A DNA stretch of 13,355 bases from Sulfurimonas sp. (lineage in GTDB: Bacteria > Campylobacterota > Campylobacteria > Campylobacterales > Sulfurimonadaceae), in assembly GCA_022712845.1 (NCBI GenBank), contig JAFLJV010000061.1, positions 1-13,355 of the forward strand. The letters are read 5' to 3'. A program made the translations under genes and the position numbers. Below, piece by piece: positions 1-8,383 of the stretch; the stretch's first letter is position 1; each line of letters opens with the position of its first letter. Under the pieces are notes generated by a model, which saw only the letters and a list, made by a program, of their open reading frames with translations, was not told the origin of the DNA and searched no databases.

Positions 1-720
1 AAATCTCTTTATGGTACTTCTGCCGCACAACAACCTGCAAAAGAGGATGTAATCCTCAATACTCCTCATATTGGAGTAGTGTTAGAGTCAGTTAATAGTG
101 GTGGTTATACATACGCTAGAGTAGATAATGATGGCAATATTTATTGGATTGCAGGACCAATGTCTACAATTACAAAGGGAACAAAAGTATCTTTTATAGA
201 ACAAATGGTTATGGTTGATTTCACAAGTAAATCATTAAATAAAAAATTTGAATCTCTTATGTTTGTAAGTGCTATAGTGCCATTAGATAAATCAGGCAAA
301 CCAATAGCTACAACACAAAATAATCCTGCACCTGCTGATCATAATCACGTAAAGAATGGATCACATGATAGTATTAAAGCAGTCTCAAATGAACCTATAA
401 AAATAGCAAAAAATGCTAAAGGGTATAGCGTAGAAGAGTTATATACAAAAAAAGATTCTCTTAAAGAGAAAAAAATCAAAGTTGATGCTCAAGTAGTTAA
501 GGTATCTAAAGGGATTATGGGTAAAGACTGGGTTCATTTACAAGATGGGTCAGGAACTGAGGGAACAAATGACATTATAGCAACTGCTGTAATGGGCTCA
601 ACTGTACAAGTTGGTGATAAAGTTACCACTGATGGTGTGATTAAAACAGATGTTGATCTTGGTTATGGTTATAAATTTCCAATAATAATTGACGAAGCAA
701 AATTTACTTATCTTAAATAA
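1..720 (+). CDS. Periplasmic OB-fold protein found with cytochrome genes (5' truncated)
   Basis: The reading frame is open from base 1, so the gene starts outside the window; the first in-frame GTG (base 79) is internal and not a credible start. 239 residues are visible, ending at TAA (718-720). The first part has the pattern SGGYTYARV followed by IYWIAGP, a small beta-rich domain. After a linker comes a C-terminal OB-fold-like domain with GIMGKDWVHLQDGSG, a hallmark of predicted nucleic-acid-binding OB-fold exported proteins in Geobacter and Campylobacterota; some relatives are called NrfJ in nrf operons. In that family the name 'nucleotide-binding' is by fold only and no activity is established. 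A signal peptide or lipobox would lie off-window. It is convergent with the cytochrome/CcsBA block, so it belongs to a different transcript, although such proteins often accompany multiheme cytochromes. Family is fairly sure, function unknown. Confidence 0.7.
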   Translation, partial: KSLYGTSAAQQPAKEDVILNTPHIGVVLESVNSGGYTYARVDNDGNIYWIAGPMSTITKGTKVSFIEQMVMVDFTSKSLNKKFESLMFVSAIVPLDKSGKPIATTQNNPAPADHNHVKNGSHDSIKAVSNEPIKIAKNAKGYSVEELYTKKDSLKEKKIKVDAQVVKVSKGIMGKDWVHLQDGSGTEGTNDIIATAVMGSTVQVGDKVTTDGVIKTDVDLGYGYKFPIIIDEAKFTYLK

Positions 721-722
721 TC

Positions 723-751
723 TATAGGAGCCTCTTCTTAATGCTCCTATA
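723..751. terminator. Hairpin between convergent genes, possible bidirectional terminator
   Basis: A perfect 9-bp inverted repeat, TATAGGAGC (723-731) and GCTCCTATA (743-751), encloses an 11-base loop. It lies 2 bases after the stop of the plus-strand gene and 14 bases beyond the stop of the minus-strand lipoprotein gene. No clean U-run follows in either direction, so termination strength is uncertain. Its position between converging genes is the main argument. Confidence 0.55.
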
Positions 752-765
752 ACCGCTCTTTCGCT

Positions 766-1341
766 TTACCTATTTGGAAAATCTTTAAATAATTTATCTA
801 TAACACTATTTATATAAGCACTTTTTTGCTCTTGTGTATATTCTGAAGATAATTGATCTTTTGCAATACCTTGCCATACAACTCTATTTTCTTTTACATC
901 AAAAATTTCAAATACTACTCTTCCTTCTTCATACTCATAAGTTCTAGTTGTTACTCTTATATCTGACTCCATTAGTAAAGAAGTGTCATCATCTAAAGAT
1001 TTATTTAATCCTATATATGGGTAAGAAATCGGTCCTATACCCATAGTTTCATAATTTGTTTCTACTTGACTTTTTGTTTGTATATCAAGGTGCATTGTTA
1101 TATAAAAATTTGCTCTACTTTTAGAAGTACTAGTATATCCCTTATTTTGCATATATTTTTCTAATGATTTACTAACTCTTTGTCTAGTAAAATCTTTTTC
1201 ATCACCTTTTTTAGTATATATAACTTTAAACGTAGATAATAAAGAAAAATTATATTCAGGATCATGATCAACTTGTGTTTGAAGGGTAGAACACCCTCCT
1301 ATTAAAAAAGCACATATTAATACCGATAGCCATTTTTTCAT
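766..1341 (-). CDS. DUF4136-type lipoprotein
   Basis: The 191-residue product starts with a lipoprotein signal: a short basic N-terminus, a hydrophobic stretch and lipobox LIGGC, with lipid-modified Cys at residue 17. The mature part begins with a V-D-x-D-x-x-x-N-F-S...TF pattern and has a late segment (VVFEIFDVKENRVVWQGIA) typical of DUF4136 proteins, whose function is not known. Length is normal for the family. The ATG lies 3 bases after the ccsBA stop and only a weak A/G-rich ribosome site is visible, inside the end of ccsBA, so translation is probably coupled to it. It is the last gene of the minus-strand block. The residue after the lipobox Cys is Ser, which in Gram-negatives favours outer-membrane sorting. 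A role in the cytochrome system is possible from position only. Confidence 0.8.
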   Translation of the reverse strand: MKKWLSVLICAFLIGGCSTLQTQVDHDPEYNFSLLSTFKVIYTKKGDEKDFTRQRVSKSLEKYMQNKGYTSTSKSRANFYITMHLDIQTKSQVETNYETMGIGPISYPYIGLNKSLDDDTSLLMESDIRVTTRTYEYEEGRVVFEIFDVKENRVVWQGIAKDQLSSEYTQEQKSAYINSVIDKLFKDFPNR

Positions 1342-1344
1342 AAT

Positions 1345-4300
1345 TTAGTCTTTCTTTATGGGCTTAACTTTAATCAATTTATTACGATTAAAAGATGCCC
1401 AAATAATTAATACTATCACTACAGTAATAACATAATATATCCATTCAGGAATAGGCACTGGATCACCAGATGCATATGAGTGTAGACCTGAAAGGTAATA
1501 ATTAACACCAAAGTAAGTCATTATAACTGATGAGTATGCTACAACAGAAACGGCATTATATATAAAGTTTGAGCTTATCACTTTAACAAAACGCATATGA
1601 GTTGCAAATACATAAATCAAGATAGTTATTAATGCCCATGTTTCTTTTGGATCCCAACCCCAATAACGACCCCATGATTCATTAGCCCAAACACCACCAA
1701 CAAAGTTTCCTAAAGTAAGAAGTGAAAGTCCAACAATCATAGACATCTCACTAATTCTTGTTGATTCTAAAATATTTACACTGATTTGTTCTTGTCTATT
1801 TTTATTGCTAAGCATAATATAAAAAATAAGTGAGATAAACCCTAATAGTGTACTAAGTCCTAAAAATCCATAACTTGCGGTAATAACCGATACATGTATG
1901 GTCAACCAGTATGATTTTAAAACTGGTGCTAATGTAGTTATTTGTGGATCTAACCAACTTAAATGTGCTACAAAAAGAGTAATACCAGCAAATATTCCTG
2001 TTGTTGCTACAGCTAATTCTGATGATCTTGCAAATAAAATTCCTGAAAGTATAATAGACCATGATATATAAAGCATAGCTTCATATCCATTACTCCATGG
2101 TGCATGTCCTGAAATATACCATCTTAGTCCTAAACTAATTGTATGAGCAATAAATCCTATAATTAAAATCACTAAAATAACACGTACTATACGTTCTAAA
2201 TCCAACTTTGGTTTTGCTAAACGAACAAAAATCAGTATCAATAAAACCAATCCTGAGAGTAGATAAATTGGATAAAGTCTATCAAATAAATTAAGCTCAT
2301 TATATAAAAGTTCTGCCTTAACTATTGTATCATCTGGAATTAATTCTGGAGATATTTTCTTTTGGTATGCTTTTATAGCATCAATTGCTTTATCAGCATC
2401 ACTCCAATCACCTGTTTTAACACCTTTGTTTAACCCTGCTGCATTTTGTCTTAGTAATGCAAGAACTTCTTGTGAAGCTTGTTCTGGGAACTCTTTTATC
2501 GCATGCCCTGGATAGTACCATTTATTATCAGGATCTCCCATCAAAGGAAATACACTCATAAAACGACCTGAGTAAACCATATACGCTACATTTATTCTTT
2601 CATCTACCTTGATGATTTCTCTATCAAATGTACCTCTTTGTGAAGCACGCTTACGAATAGACTCTTTTGCTATTTCGGCAAGTATATATTCCCCATGTCT
2701 ATTAAAAGCTTTAGAGTAAGCAACTCTTTTTTGTGAAGGCTTCATACCAAAAAGTTTTTTTACTTCTGGATGAAAAACCTTAATCATTTCAACTTCTTTC
2801 CATTCTTCTGAATTATATGTCATACTTAAAATAATTTGATTATGATTCATCCCAAACATAGAATCAGTTCCAGCTATTTTATTTAAATACTCACTAGTTA
2901 GAGTATCAAGAGGTTTAATCCTACCTTGAGTTTGCACGACCAATGTTCCATAATGATTTGCATGCTCTGCATTAATATTTTTTAAATTTTCAATATTTAT
3001 GCTAGATGCAGATAATGGCTGTGTATTAAATAGTGTTGCAACTACAACAAATGCTGCTATTAAACTAGCTTTATACTCATATTTCTTTTTAGAGAGTCTT
3101 CCAAAATGACTATTTGGGTTTAAAAGGTTTAAAAACATTCCTATTGCCAAAAGTGTATAACCTAAATATGTTGGCCATTTTCCTGGATCATGATTTACCG
3201 AAAGAATTGTTCCCTTCTCATCTTTATCATATGATGATTGAAAAAATAAATATCCCCCATAATCAAGAACATTATTCATATAAATTTTATATTCTTTTTG
3301 AACAAGATTTACTTTATCTATTAAAGTAACATCACTTTCATATGATGATGGACTCATAGAACCAGGATATTTTCTCATTATAAAATCTCTTAATTTTAAT
3401 GAAAATGGTAGTTCTAAAATCTTTGAACCCCACTCTAAAGAAAAATCAACTCCATCTATAGTAAAATTCTCTGTATAACCTTTATATCGTTTGCCCATTC
3501 CCATAAGAGCCACTTCACGACTTTGACCATTATATTCAACATCTACAATTAAAGCAGATAGGAGTTGATCTTGTGTTTTTAAATTAGCACTCATACTCTT
3601 TTTGTATTCATTTTCGCTAATTAGTTTTACAGAGCCTTTAACAAATGCTTTTCTAGAAACAAATTTAAAATTATTAATATTTAATAACACCCTTGTATCA
3701 AATTTATATATGTTTCCTGCTTTATAAAAACCTTCTGATTTATCACCCATTTTTAAATATTTAATAGGAACATTTGATATAAATGTTATCTCTTTATCTC
3801 CATCACTAATCAAACGAAATGTAGGTTTACTTTCACGTGGCTCTTTATCAAAACTTATTACAAATGGACCAAAATCAAGAATTTCACCACTTTTTATTAT
3901 GTATTTTTCAGGACCTTGTGGTGCATATATTACAAATTCAACAGTTGGAACTCCAGTTGGATCTTCAACAGCACTTTTAACAGCTTGTTTAATAAAATTT
4001 TTATATTTTACACTAACATCTTTGCCATCAACATCAAGTGTATTATTAAATTTTTTTCCACCTAATTCTGATATATAAACTATATCTTCTGTATAAAATT
4101 CACGAGAGTTTTTTTGTGCTTTTATTTGTAAAAAAGCATCAGAAGAAAGCATTTGATTTACAGTATCACCTTCTCGTATATGCATTACACCTTCATAGCC
4201 ATAATAACGAGTGATTCCAGAGCCAACCAAAACAACCAAAAAGCCTATATGAAAGATTAAAACAGGTATTTTTTTCTTCTGAATCATTTTATAACGAATA

Positions 4301-4503
4301 ATATTTCCAAGTATACTAATACCTAAAAATATCTGTATAGCTTCAAACCACCATGTTGCATAAATCAACGCCCATGATGTATCTATACCATGGTCATTTT
4401 CTATAAATGTTCCTACTGCACTTGCTATTGCAAATGTTAAAACTAGTACTACCATTAATTTCATCGAAATTAAAAATAACCATAATTTTTTTATAACTAC
4501 CAT
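1345..4503 (-). CDS. ccsBA: Fused cytochrome c synthase CcsBA (System II, ResB-CcsA)
   Basis: This 1052-residue inner-membrane protein exports heme and ligates it to CXXCH cysteines of cytochromes c outside the membrane. The N-terminal ResB/CcsB part has a TM segment at about 12-32, WWF at 51-53, and a helix with His85 (IPVLIFHIGFLVVLVGSG), then a long periplasmic domain. Residues near 505-545 carry the GRIKPLDTL motif seen in epsilonproteobacterial CcsBA. The C-terminal CcsA part has the tryptophan-rich heme-handling WWD signature ending WGWDPKETW (from W948), plus His870, His969 and His1008 (in GLHSYASG). The spacing of these four His matches, as I recall it, the two TM and two periplasmic heme-ligand His of Helicobacter CcsBA. 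The protein is somewhat longer than the roughly 900-950 residues usual for the family, mostly in the periplasmic part. ATG has AAGG 7 bases upstream. It follows the 12-heme cytochrome gene by 111 bases. It could be an isoenzyme for unusual heme motifs (compare NrfI and CcsA1 of Wolinella). Confidence 0.95.
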   Translation of the reverse strand: MVVIKKLWLFLISMKLMVVLVLTFAIASAVGTFIENDHGIDTSWALIYATWWFEAIQIFLGISILGNIIRYKMIQKKKIPVLIFHIGFLVVLVGSGITRYYGYEGVMHIREGDTVNQMLSSDAFLQIKAQKNSREFYTEDIVYISELGGKKFNNTLDVDGKDVSVKYKNFIKQAVKSAVEDPTGVPTVEFVIYAPQGPEKYIIKSGEILDFGPFVISFDKEPRESKPTFRLISDGDKEITFISNVPIKYLKMGDKSEGFYKAGNIYKFDTRVLLNINNFKFVSRKAFVKGSVKLISENEYKKSMSANLKTQDQLLSALIVDVEYNGQSREVALMGMGKRYKGYTENFTIDGVDFSLEWGSKILELPFSLKLRDFIMRKYPGSMSPSSYESDVTLIDKVNLVQKEYKIYMNNVLDYGGYLFFQSSYDKDEKGTILSVNHDPGKWPTYLGYTLLAIGMFLNLLNPNSHFGRLSKKKYEYKASLIAAFVVVATLFNTQPLSASSINIENLKNINAEHANHYGTLVVQTQGRIKPLDTLTSEYLNKIAGTDSMFGMNHNQIILSMTYNSEEWKEVEMIKVFHPEVKKLFGMKPSQKRVAYSKAFNRHGEYILAEIAKESIRKRASQRGTFDREIIKVDERINVAYMVYSGRFMSVFPLMGDPDNKWYYPGHAIKEFPEQASQEVLALLRQNAAGLNKGVKTGDWSDADKAIDAIKAYQKKISPELIPDDTIVKAELLYNELNLFDRLYPIYLLSGLVLLILIFVRLAKPKLDLERIVRVILVILIIGFIAHTISLGLRWYISGHAPWSNGYEAMLYISWSIILSGILFARSSELAVATTGIFAGITLFVAHLSWLDPQITTLAPVLKSYWLTIHVSVITASYGFLGLSTLLGFISLIFYIMLSNKNRQEQISVNILESTRISEMSMIVGLSLLTLGNFVGGVWANESWGRYWGWDPKETWALITILIYVFATHMRFVKVISSNFIYNAVSVVAYSSVIMTYFGVNYYLSGLHSYASGDPVPIPEWIYYVITVVIVLIIWASFNRNKLIKVKPIKKD

Positions 4504-4526
4504 TTTTTTCCTTAAGCTTTGTGAAT

Positions 4527-4532
4527 ATTATA
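4527..4532 (-). promoter_or_regulatory. Candidate -10 box before ccsBA
   Basis: On the minus strand TATAAT occurs 23 bases before the ccsBA ATG, leaving room for a short leader with the AAGG ribosome site. No good -35 is seen, as is common for Campylobacterota sigma-70 promoters. The region is so A/T-rich that chance matches are likely; read-through from the cytochrome gene is also possible since no clear terminator is visible between them. Confidence 0.3.
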
Positions 4533-4614
4533 TGTTATAACAATACTTTATAATATCATATAAAATAATAGTCTATCATACTGATACTAAGCAATAGTTA
4601 ATATTTACTAGCTT

Positions 4615-6723
4615 TTATGGAAATGGGCTAATATCAGGATCAGTTACACCACCCATACCTCCACCATGACACATACCACCACCACAACTGGTTCCTGATA
4701 TATCATTTGTATTTATATCAGTAAGTGCATTTTTCTTAAATCCAGTAACTTTTAAACTGCTACCTAGATAATTATATGGTGCAGGAAAATTATCATATCC
4801 TATAAGACGAGATATTGGTGAACCATGTGGAACTGCTACATGGCATGTTACACAACTGAAATTTCTATTTCTCATAGTAGAATTCCATTGATTTTTATGT
4901 GGTTCATTAAGATCATGACAATTTTTACAAAAATTACCACTATCTCCAGTAGTCCCTATATCATTTGTATCATATAGTGTAATATTATCAGCTTTAGTTG
5001 GCCAATAATTATTACCATTAGCACTACTTAACATAAACTTCTGACTAGAACCATGTGGACCTTTTGGATCAACACCATTTAACTCATTATCAGCACCATG
5101 ACAATCTGAACAATACATTGTATTATTTCCTGCATTTGTATTCCATGGACCAAGAAGTTGTGTCGCATCTAGAGCTTGAGGAAAATATGACCCTGGTCTT
5201 CCAGCTGCACTATTTGGAAAAACTACAGGATGTCCAGATTTATTATTTTTATTTAACTCCCATGCTACATCGGTAAGTGGAACATTAAATGGATCGCTTA
5301 CTGAGGGATAAACTGATGATGGATTATTAGGGGCTATTGAAGCTCCTAGTCCCCAATATGAATGACATTTAAAACAAATCTGATACTCTTTTGTTGATTC
5401 TGCTATTGTTGTAAAACTTGTTGGTTGTATCCACGATACTGGCCATGTAGGTTCAACTCCTGTAACACCCTTTAGTATCCCTGATATATTGTTTGTTGGT
5501 GTTGCTAAGTATGTTGTACCTGCATAGTAGTTTTTATTTGTCATAGTAACTCTATGTGGATTATGACAATCAACACATTCAACATGTTGTGAATCTGAAA
5601 ATGTTAATCCTTTTGAACCTGCTGGATATCTAGTTATATCTGTTCCATAAAATACATCTAAATTTGTATGCACTCCATCAATATCTTTTACTGAACCATG
5701 ACTATATGGTCTATCCAGTAGCGATTCTATATCCGTCATCTCAACTCTTGATCCTGTACCATGACAAGGTGCAACAGAACGATCATCTGCTGCTCCCATA
5801 AAACAAGTATTTTGTTCTATTTTTCTTTGAAGATATGGCTGATTAGCCGCTGCATTATGTGGTGTATGACAATTTATACAAAAAAGAGTTGATATTGTTC
5901 TTGCTCCGTATCGATCTTCTATTGATGTATCCATATAAGGCATACCTAATGCTTGATGTGGATTAGGAGGGCCACCTGAAGGTCGTTTTTCATGACATGT
6001 ATTACATGTATCTAACATATTTGCAACTAGTGTATCATTTGTACTTATATGTAAAAATTTATTACTACCGCCATTAGCATTTGGTGCTTCTTTATGTGGA
6101 TCATGACAAGATGAACACTCTACATATTTACCAGAGTACCCTGGATATTCATAAAGTTTTATTGGAGAAACTGGTGTTGTTATTAGTTCTGCACTACGAG
6201 TTCCTGTATCAAAGCTTTTTACAACTGTAGAATCATAAATAACTCCAACTGGATGATGAGAAGACAAGTCTGTTCCTATATATCCACCAACAGTTGATGG
6301 CATATTTCCTCCATCAACACCGCTCATTGTTATAGTAGCATCATATTCTCTTCTTAGTTTAGATACTGAGCCAATTGCAACTGTTCCATCATGGCAACTT
6401 AAACATTGACGTGAAAGTGCTCCTGGTGTATCATTTGCACTTCCTAAATTTGTCTCCATCTCTGGATAACCCATTCTTCTAAGATGATTACTATCGTACA
6501 TTGTATAATTAGAAGCTGGCATGCTTCTATTCCAAAGTGGTTTACCAACTGCTTGTGCAAAGTGTGGTATATGACAAAATACACAAATTTCTGCTTCACT
6601 TACTGCTTTAACAGTTCCTGGGCTTGTTATTGAAAGATTATGTTTAGTATTAATAATTCCTGCATTAAGAAGACCTGCTAAAAATATTAAAGTTCCTAAT
6701 ATAAATAATTTAATTAATTTCAT
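4615..6723 (-). CDS. Secreted multiheme cytochrome c, up to 12 hemes, with CX12CH and CX4CH motifs
   Basis: The 702-residue product has a Sec signal peptide (cleavage likely after LLNA, residue 21) and then INTKHNLS, a start common among Desulfuromonadia/Campylobacterota exported cytochromes. Ten canonical heme sites are visible at C47, C107, C203, C240, C282, C383, C450, C538, C599 and C624, each CXXCH. Two more sites look non-canonical: C307-X12-C320-H321, and C680-GGGM-C685-H686 near a Gly/Met-rich tail. Residues 203-244 and others show the doubled-CXXCH arrangement (CSSCHDPH...CNTCH). Residues 47-246 form a tetraheme-like unit (CVFCH, CLSCHDG, HHPV...YD, CSSCHDPH, CNTCHEK) matching the cytochrome at the right window edge; the rest adds eight sites. 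Likely roles: periplasmic or cell-surface electron carrier, or a filament subunit. It has its own ribosome site (GAGGA, 7 bases from ATG) and candidate promoter. No catalytic motif for a known multiheme enzyme was recognised. Confidence 0.93.
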   Translation of the reverse strand: MKLIKLFILGTLIFLAGLLNAGIINTKHNLSITSPGTVKAVSEAEICVFCHIPHFAQAVGKPLWNRSMPASNYTMYDSNHLRRMGYPEMETNLGSANDTPGALSRQCLSCHDGTVAIGSVSKLRREYDATITMSGVDGGNMPSTVGGYIGTDLSSHHPVGVIYDSTVVKSFDTGTRSAELITTPVSPIKLYEYPGYSGKYVECSSCHDPHKEAPNANGGSNKFLHISTNDTLVANMLDTCNTCHEKRPSGGPPNPHQALGMPYMDTSIEDRYGARTISTLFCINCHTPHNAAANQPYLQRKIEQNTCFMGAADDRSVAPCHGTGSRVEMTDIESLLDRPYSHGSVKDIDGVHTNLDVFYGTDITRYPAGSKGLTFSDSQHVECVDCHNPHRVTMTNKNYYAGTTYLATPTNNISGILKGVTGVEPTWPVSWIQPTSFTTIAESTKEYQICFKCHSYWGLGASIAPNNPSSVYPSVSDPFNVPLTDVAWELNKNNKSGHPVVFPNSAAGRPGSYFPQALDATQLLGPWNTNAGNNTMYCSDCHGADNELNGVDPKGPHGSSQKFMLSSANGNNYWPTKADNITLYDTNDIGTTGDSGNFCKNCHDLNEPHKNQWNSTMRNRNFSCVTCHVAVPHGSPISRLIGYDNFPAPYNYLGSSLKVTGFKKNALTDINTNDISGTSCGGGMCHGGGMGGVTDPDISPFP

Positions 6724-6760
6724 ATGAAATTCCTCTACATTAACTAAGACTTATTTATCT

Positions 6761-6766
6761 ATTATA
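6761..6766 (-). promoter_or_regulatory. Candidate promoter -10 box for the 12-heme cytochrome
   Basis: A consensus TATAAT is present on the minus strand, 37 bases before the cytochrome ATG, in an 87-base gap. It is preceded by a T-rich stretch with no clear -35, the usual look of sigma-70 promoters in Campylobacterota. The gap is the longest between genes inside this part of the block apart from the one before ccsBA, so separate transcription of the cytochrome and ccsBA is plausible. Chance occurrence in A/T-rich DNA cannot be excluded. Confidence 0.45.
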
Positions 6767-6810
6767 ACCTAATTTTTATTTAATAAAAAATAGAGACACT
6801 TTATAGATAA

Positions 6811-7323
6811 TTAATTTAATTTTTCTTTTGGTTTATCTTTTTTTAATTCTGTCTGGTTCTTATTATTAGGATTTTTAAATTGTTCTTCTTGAAGATGTTT
6901 AATTGCTATAATCATCCAGTCTCCATCTATCTTTTGCAAGGTATAATGCATTTTATAAAATATTTGTGTTGGTTCAAGAACTATTTTTTTAGTAGAAATA
7001 TCAACATAAGAATAACTCCAATTTTCCAAAGTTTTTATAGTTACATTGTTTTCATTATAAGCAATTGCTCCAAATCTAAAATCATTAATTTTTGCAAGCA
7101 TAACAAGGTTACTATCATGCCAAGCTTTTACCCATAACATCAATTTTGTAACCATCTCTTTTTTCATAAAACTTTTAAAAAAATCAGTTTCGCTAGTTTT
7201 TGCCATCTTTATAATGCCATAGTTATATTTTAAAAGAGTATTTTTTATGGCCTTATCTTCATTAGCTTGCAGAGTTGAAGTACAAAAAAACACTATCAAT
7301 ATAAATAATATATACTTCTTCAA
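6811..7323 (-). CDS. Exported NTF2-like/IMS-type protein of unknown function
   Basis: The frame starts at TTG (7321-7323): an in-frame TGA directly precedes it, AAAGG lies 7 bases upstream, and only this start gives a full Sec signal peptide (MKKY..., cleavage probably after LQA, residue 20). The 170-residue product has helices at about 24-75 followed by beta-rich segments with ENWSYSYVDI, a YKMHYTLQ strand and DGDWMIIAI, a pattern resembling the cone-shaped NTF2-like fold (SnoaL/IMS-type). The C-terminal 25 residues are Lys/Asn-rich and probably disordered. It lies between a propeller gene and the cytochrome gene, 51 and 87 bases away. A periplasmic binding or scaffolding role is a guess from the fold; I do not recognise a named family. 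Confidence 0.65.
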   Translation of the reverse strand: MKKYILFILIVFFCTSTLQANEDKAIKNTLLKYNYGIIKMAKTSETDFFKSFMKKEMVTKLMLWVKAWHDSNLVMLAKINDFRFGAIAYNENNVTIKTLENWSYSYVDISTKKIVLEPTQIFYKMHYTLQKIDGDWMIIAIKHLQEEQFKNPNNKNQTELKKDKPKEKLN

Positions 7324-7374
7324 TCATTAACCTTTAAAACTATTGATAGCATCCTTTATATATCAACTAAATTT

Positions 7375-8373
7375 TTAATTTGATATATTTAAACGCTTAA
7401 ATATTTGAAATCTTCTGTTATTTGTGTCACTAATATATATTTTATTTTCTTTACTAATTGAGATATCTATAGGAAGAGCAAATTCCCCTTTGTTAAACCC
7501 ATATCTTCCAAATAACATTAATAATTCTCCCTTTTGATTAAATATTTGGATAGCATTAAACAAGGTATCATTTACATAAATATTTCCTTCACTATCAAGT
7601 GCTATTCCTCTTGGATTTGCAAAGTTACCTATCTGCTCTCCAAGCTCCCCAAAAGAGTGTATATATTTACCTGTACTATCTAATATTTGCACACGATGAT
7701 TCATGGAGTCAGTAATATAAAGTTTTCCATCTTTATCAATGTCAATATATGTCGGTCTATTAAATTCACCATCTTGTTTTCCATGTTTACCGATAGATGA
7801 ATGTATTTTCCCATCTACACTTGTAACATGAATTTGACTAGATAAAGTATCTACAATATAAAGTTTTTTTTCATCTGGTGATAAAGCTATTCCTACAGGT
7901 CTTTGTATTCTTTTATCTTTAATTATATGACTAAAGTCTCCATTTTTTTTAAAAACATAAATTTTTGCACGAACAGAATCTGAAACATAAATGTTACCTT
8001 TTTTATCAGAAACAACATCTACAGGATACATAAAGTTTTCTTTTTTAGAACCTTCTAGCCATATAATTTCATTATCACTTTTATCAAAAACATAAACTTT
8101 TTTAGCAAATATATCTGTTGTATAAATTTTATCACCTGCTACATGTATTCCAAATGGTGCTAATAAAGAAAAATTATCTTCTCCAAAAATAAAATCTTTT
8201 AATTTTGCAAAAAAACCTTTTTCTATTCCTAAATCCTTGGCTTTATTTACTGAAGATATGTATTCTATTCTAGGTATATCAGGAGCTTGTGGCCAAACTA
8301 ATTTGGTACTATCTTTTGCATATAAAGAGTTTATAAATACAAAACAAAGACTCATGTATATAAAATTTTTCAT
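7375..8373 (-). CDS. Soluble periplasmic NHL-repeat beta-propeller protein
   Basis: The 332-residue protein has a Sec signal peptide cleaved probably after LYA (residue 19). It then has the motif WPQAPDIPRIEY (about 27-38), typical of NHL proteins in exported cytochrome clusters. Six NHL-type blades follow, from about residue 70 to the end, each with a hydrophobic-P-x-[GD]-[IV]...G-[NK]-[IL]-Y-[IV]-x-D-[ST] pattern (for example NIYVSDS, LYITDSMNHRVQI, NIYVNDT, IYISDTNNRRFQI). Six blades make one complete propeller, a protein- or ligand-binding scaffold with no catalytic residues seen. The SD AAGGAG overlaps the stop codon of the barrel gene before it, suggesting coupling. It is a paralogue of the NHL lipoprotein in the same run. 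By analogy with Osc-type clusters it may bind the cytochrome or cap the barrel; this is inference. Confidence 0.87.
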   Translation of the reverse strand: MKNFIYMSLCFVFINSLYAKDSTKLVWPQAPDIPRIEYISSVNKAKDLGIEKGFFAKLKDFIFGEDNFSLLAPFGIHVAGDKIYTTDIFAKKVYVFDKSDNEIIWLEGSKKENFMYPVDVVSDKKGNIYVSDSVRAKIYVFKKNGDFSHIIKDKRIQRPVGIALSPDEKKLYIVDTLSSQIHVTSVDGKIHSSIGKHGKQDGEFNRPTYIDIDKDGKLYITDSMNHRVQILDSTGKYIHSFGELGEQIGNFANPRGIALDSEGNIYVNDTLFNAIQIFNQKGELLMLFGRYGFNKGEFALPIDISISKENKIYISDTNNRRFQIFKRLNISN

Positions 8374-8383
8374 TATTTACTCC

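Noticed and set aside
3114..3329. Plus-strand open frame inside ccsBA
   Set aside because: It lies opposite a well-conserved membrane-protein gene and shows no family pattern; the same applies to open frames opposite the cytochrome (5055-5276), NTF2-like (6880-7137), PPIase (10647-10850) and NHL (11990-12181) genes.
1345..4503. Reading this as an nrf (nitrite reductase) operon with nrfI and the left-edge gene as nrfJ
   Set aside because: No NrfA or NrfH is present, no CX2CK site exists in the visible cytochromes, and the left-edge gene is on the opposite strand.
4574..4586. Small inverted repeat TATCA-N3-TGATA after the 12-heme cytochrome gene as terminator
   Set aside because: Only 5 bp, all weak pairs, with no U-run; expected by chance in such A/T-rich DNA.
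5760..5810. Sequencing error or frameshift behind the odd spacing C307...C320-H321
   Set aside because: The frame is continuous and the intervening residues read normally; a net 9-residue extra spacing would need a 27-base insertion, so a real long-spaced motif or a non-heme Cys is more likely.
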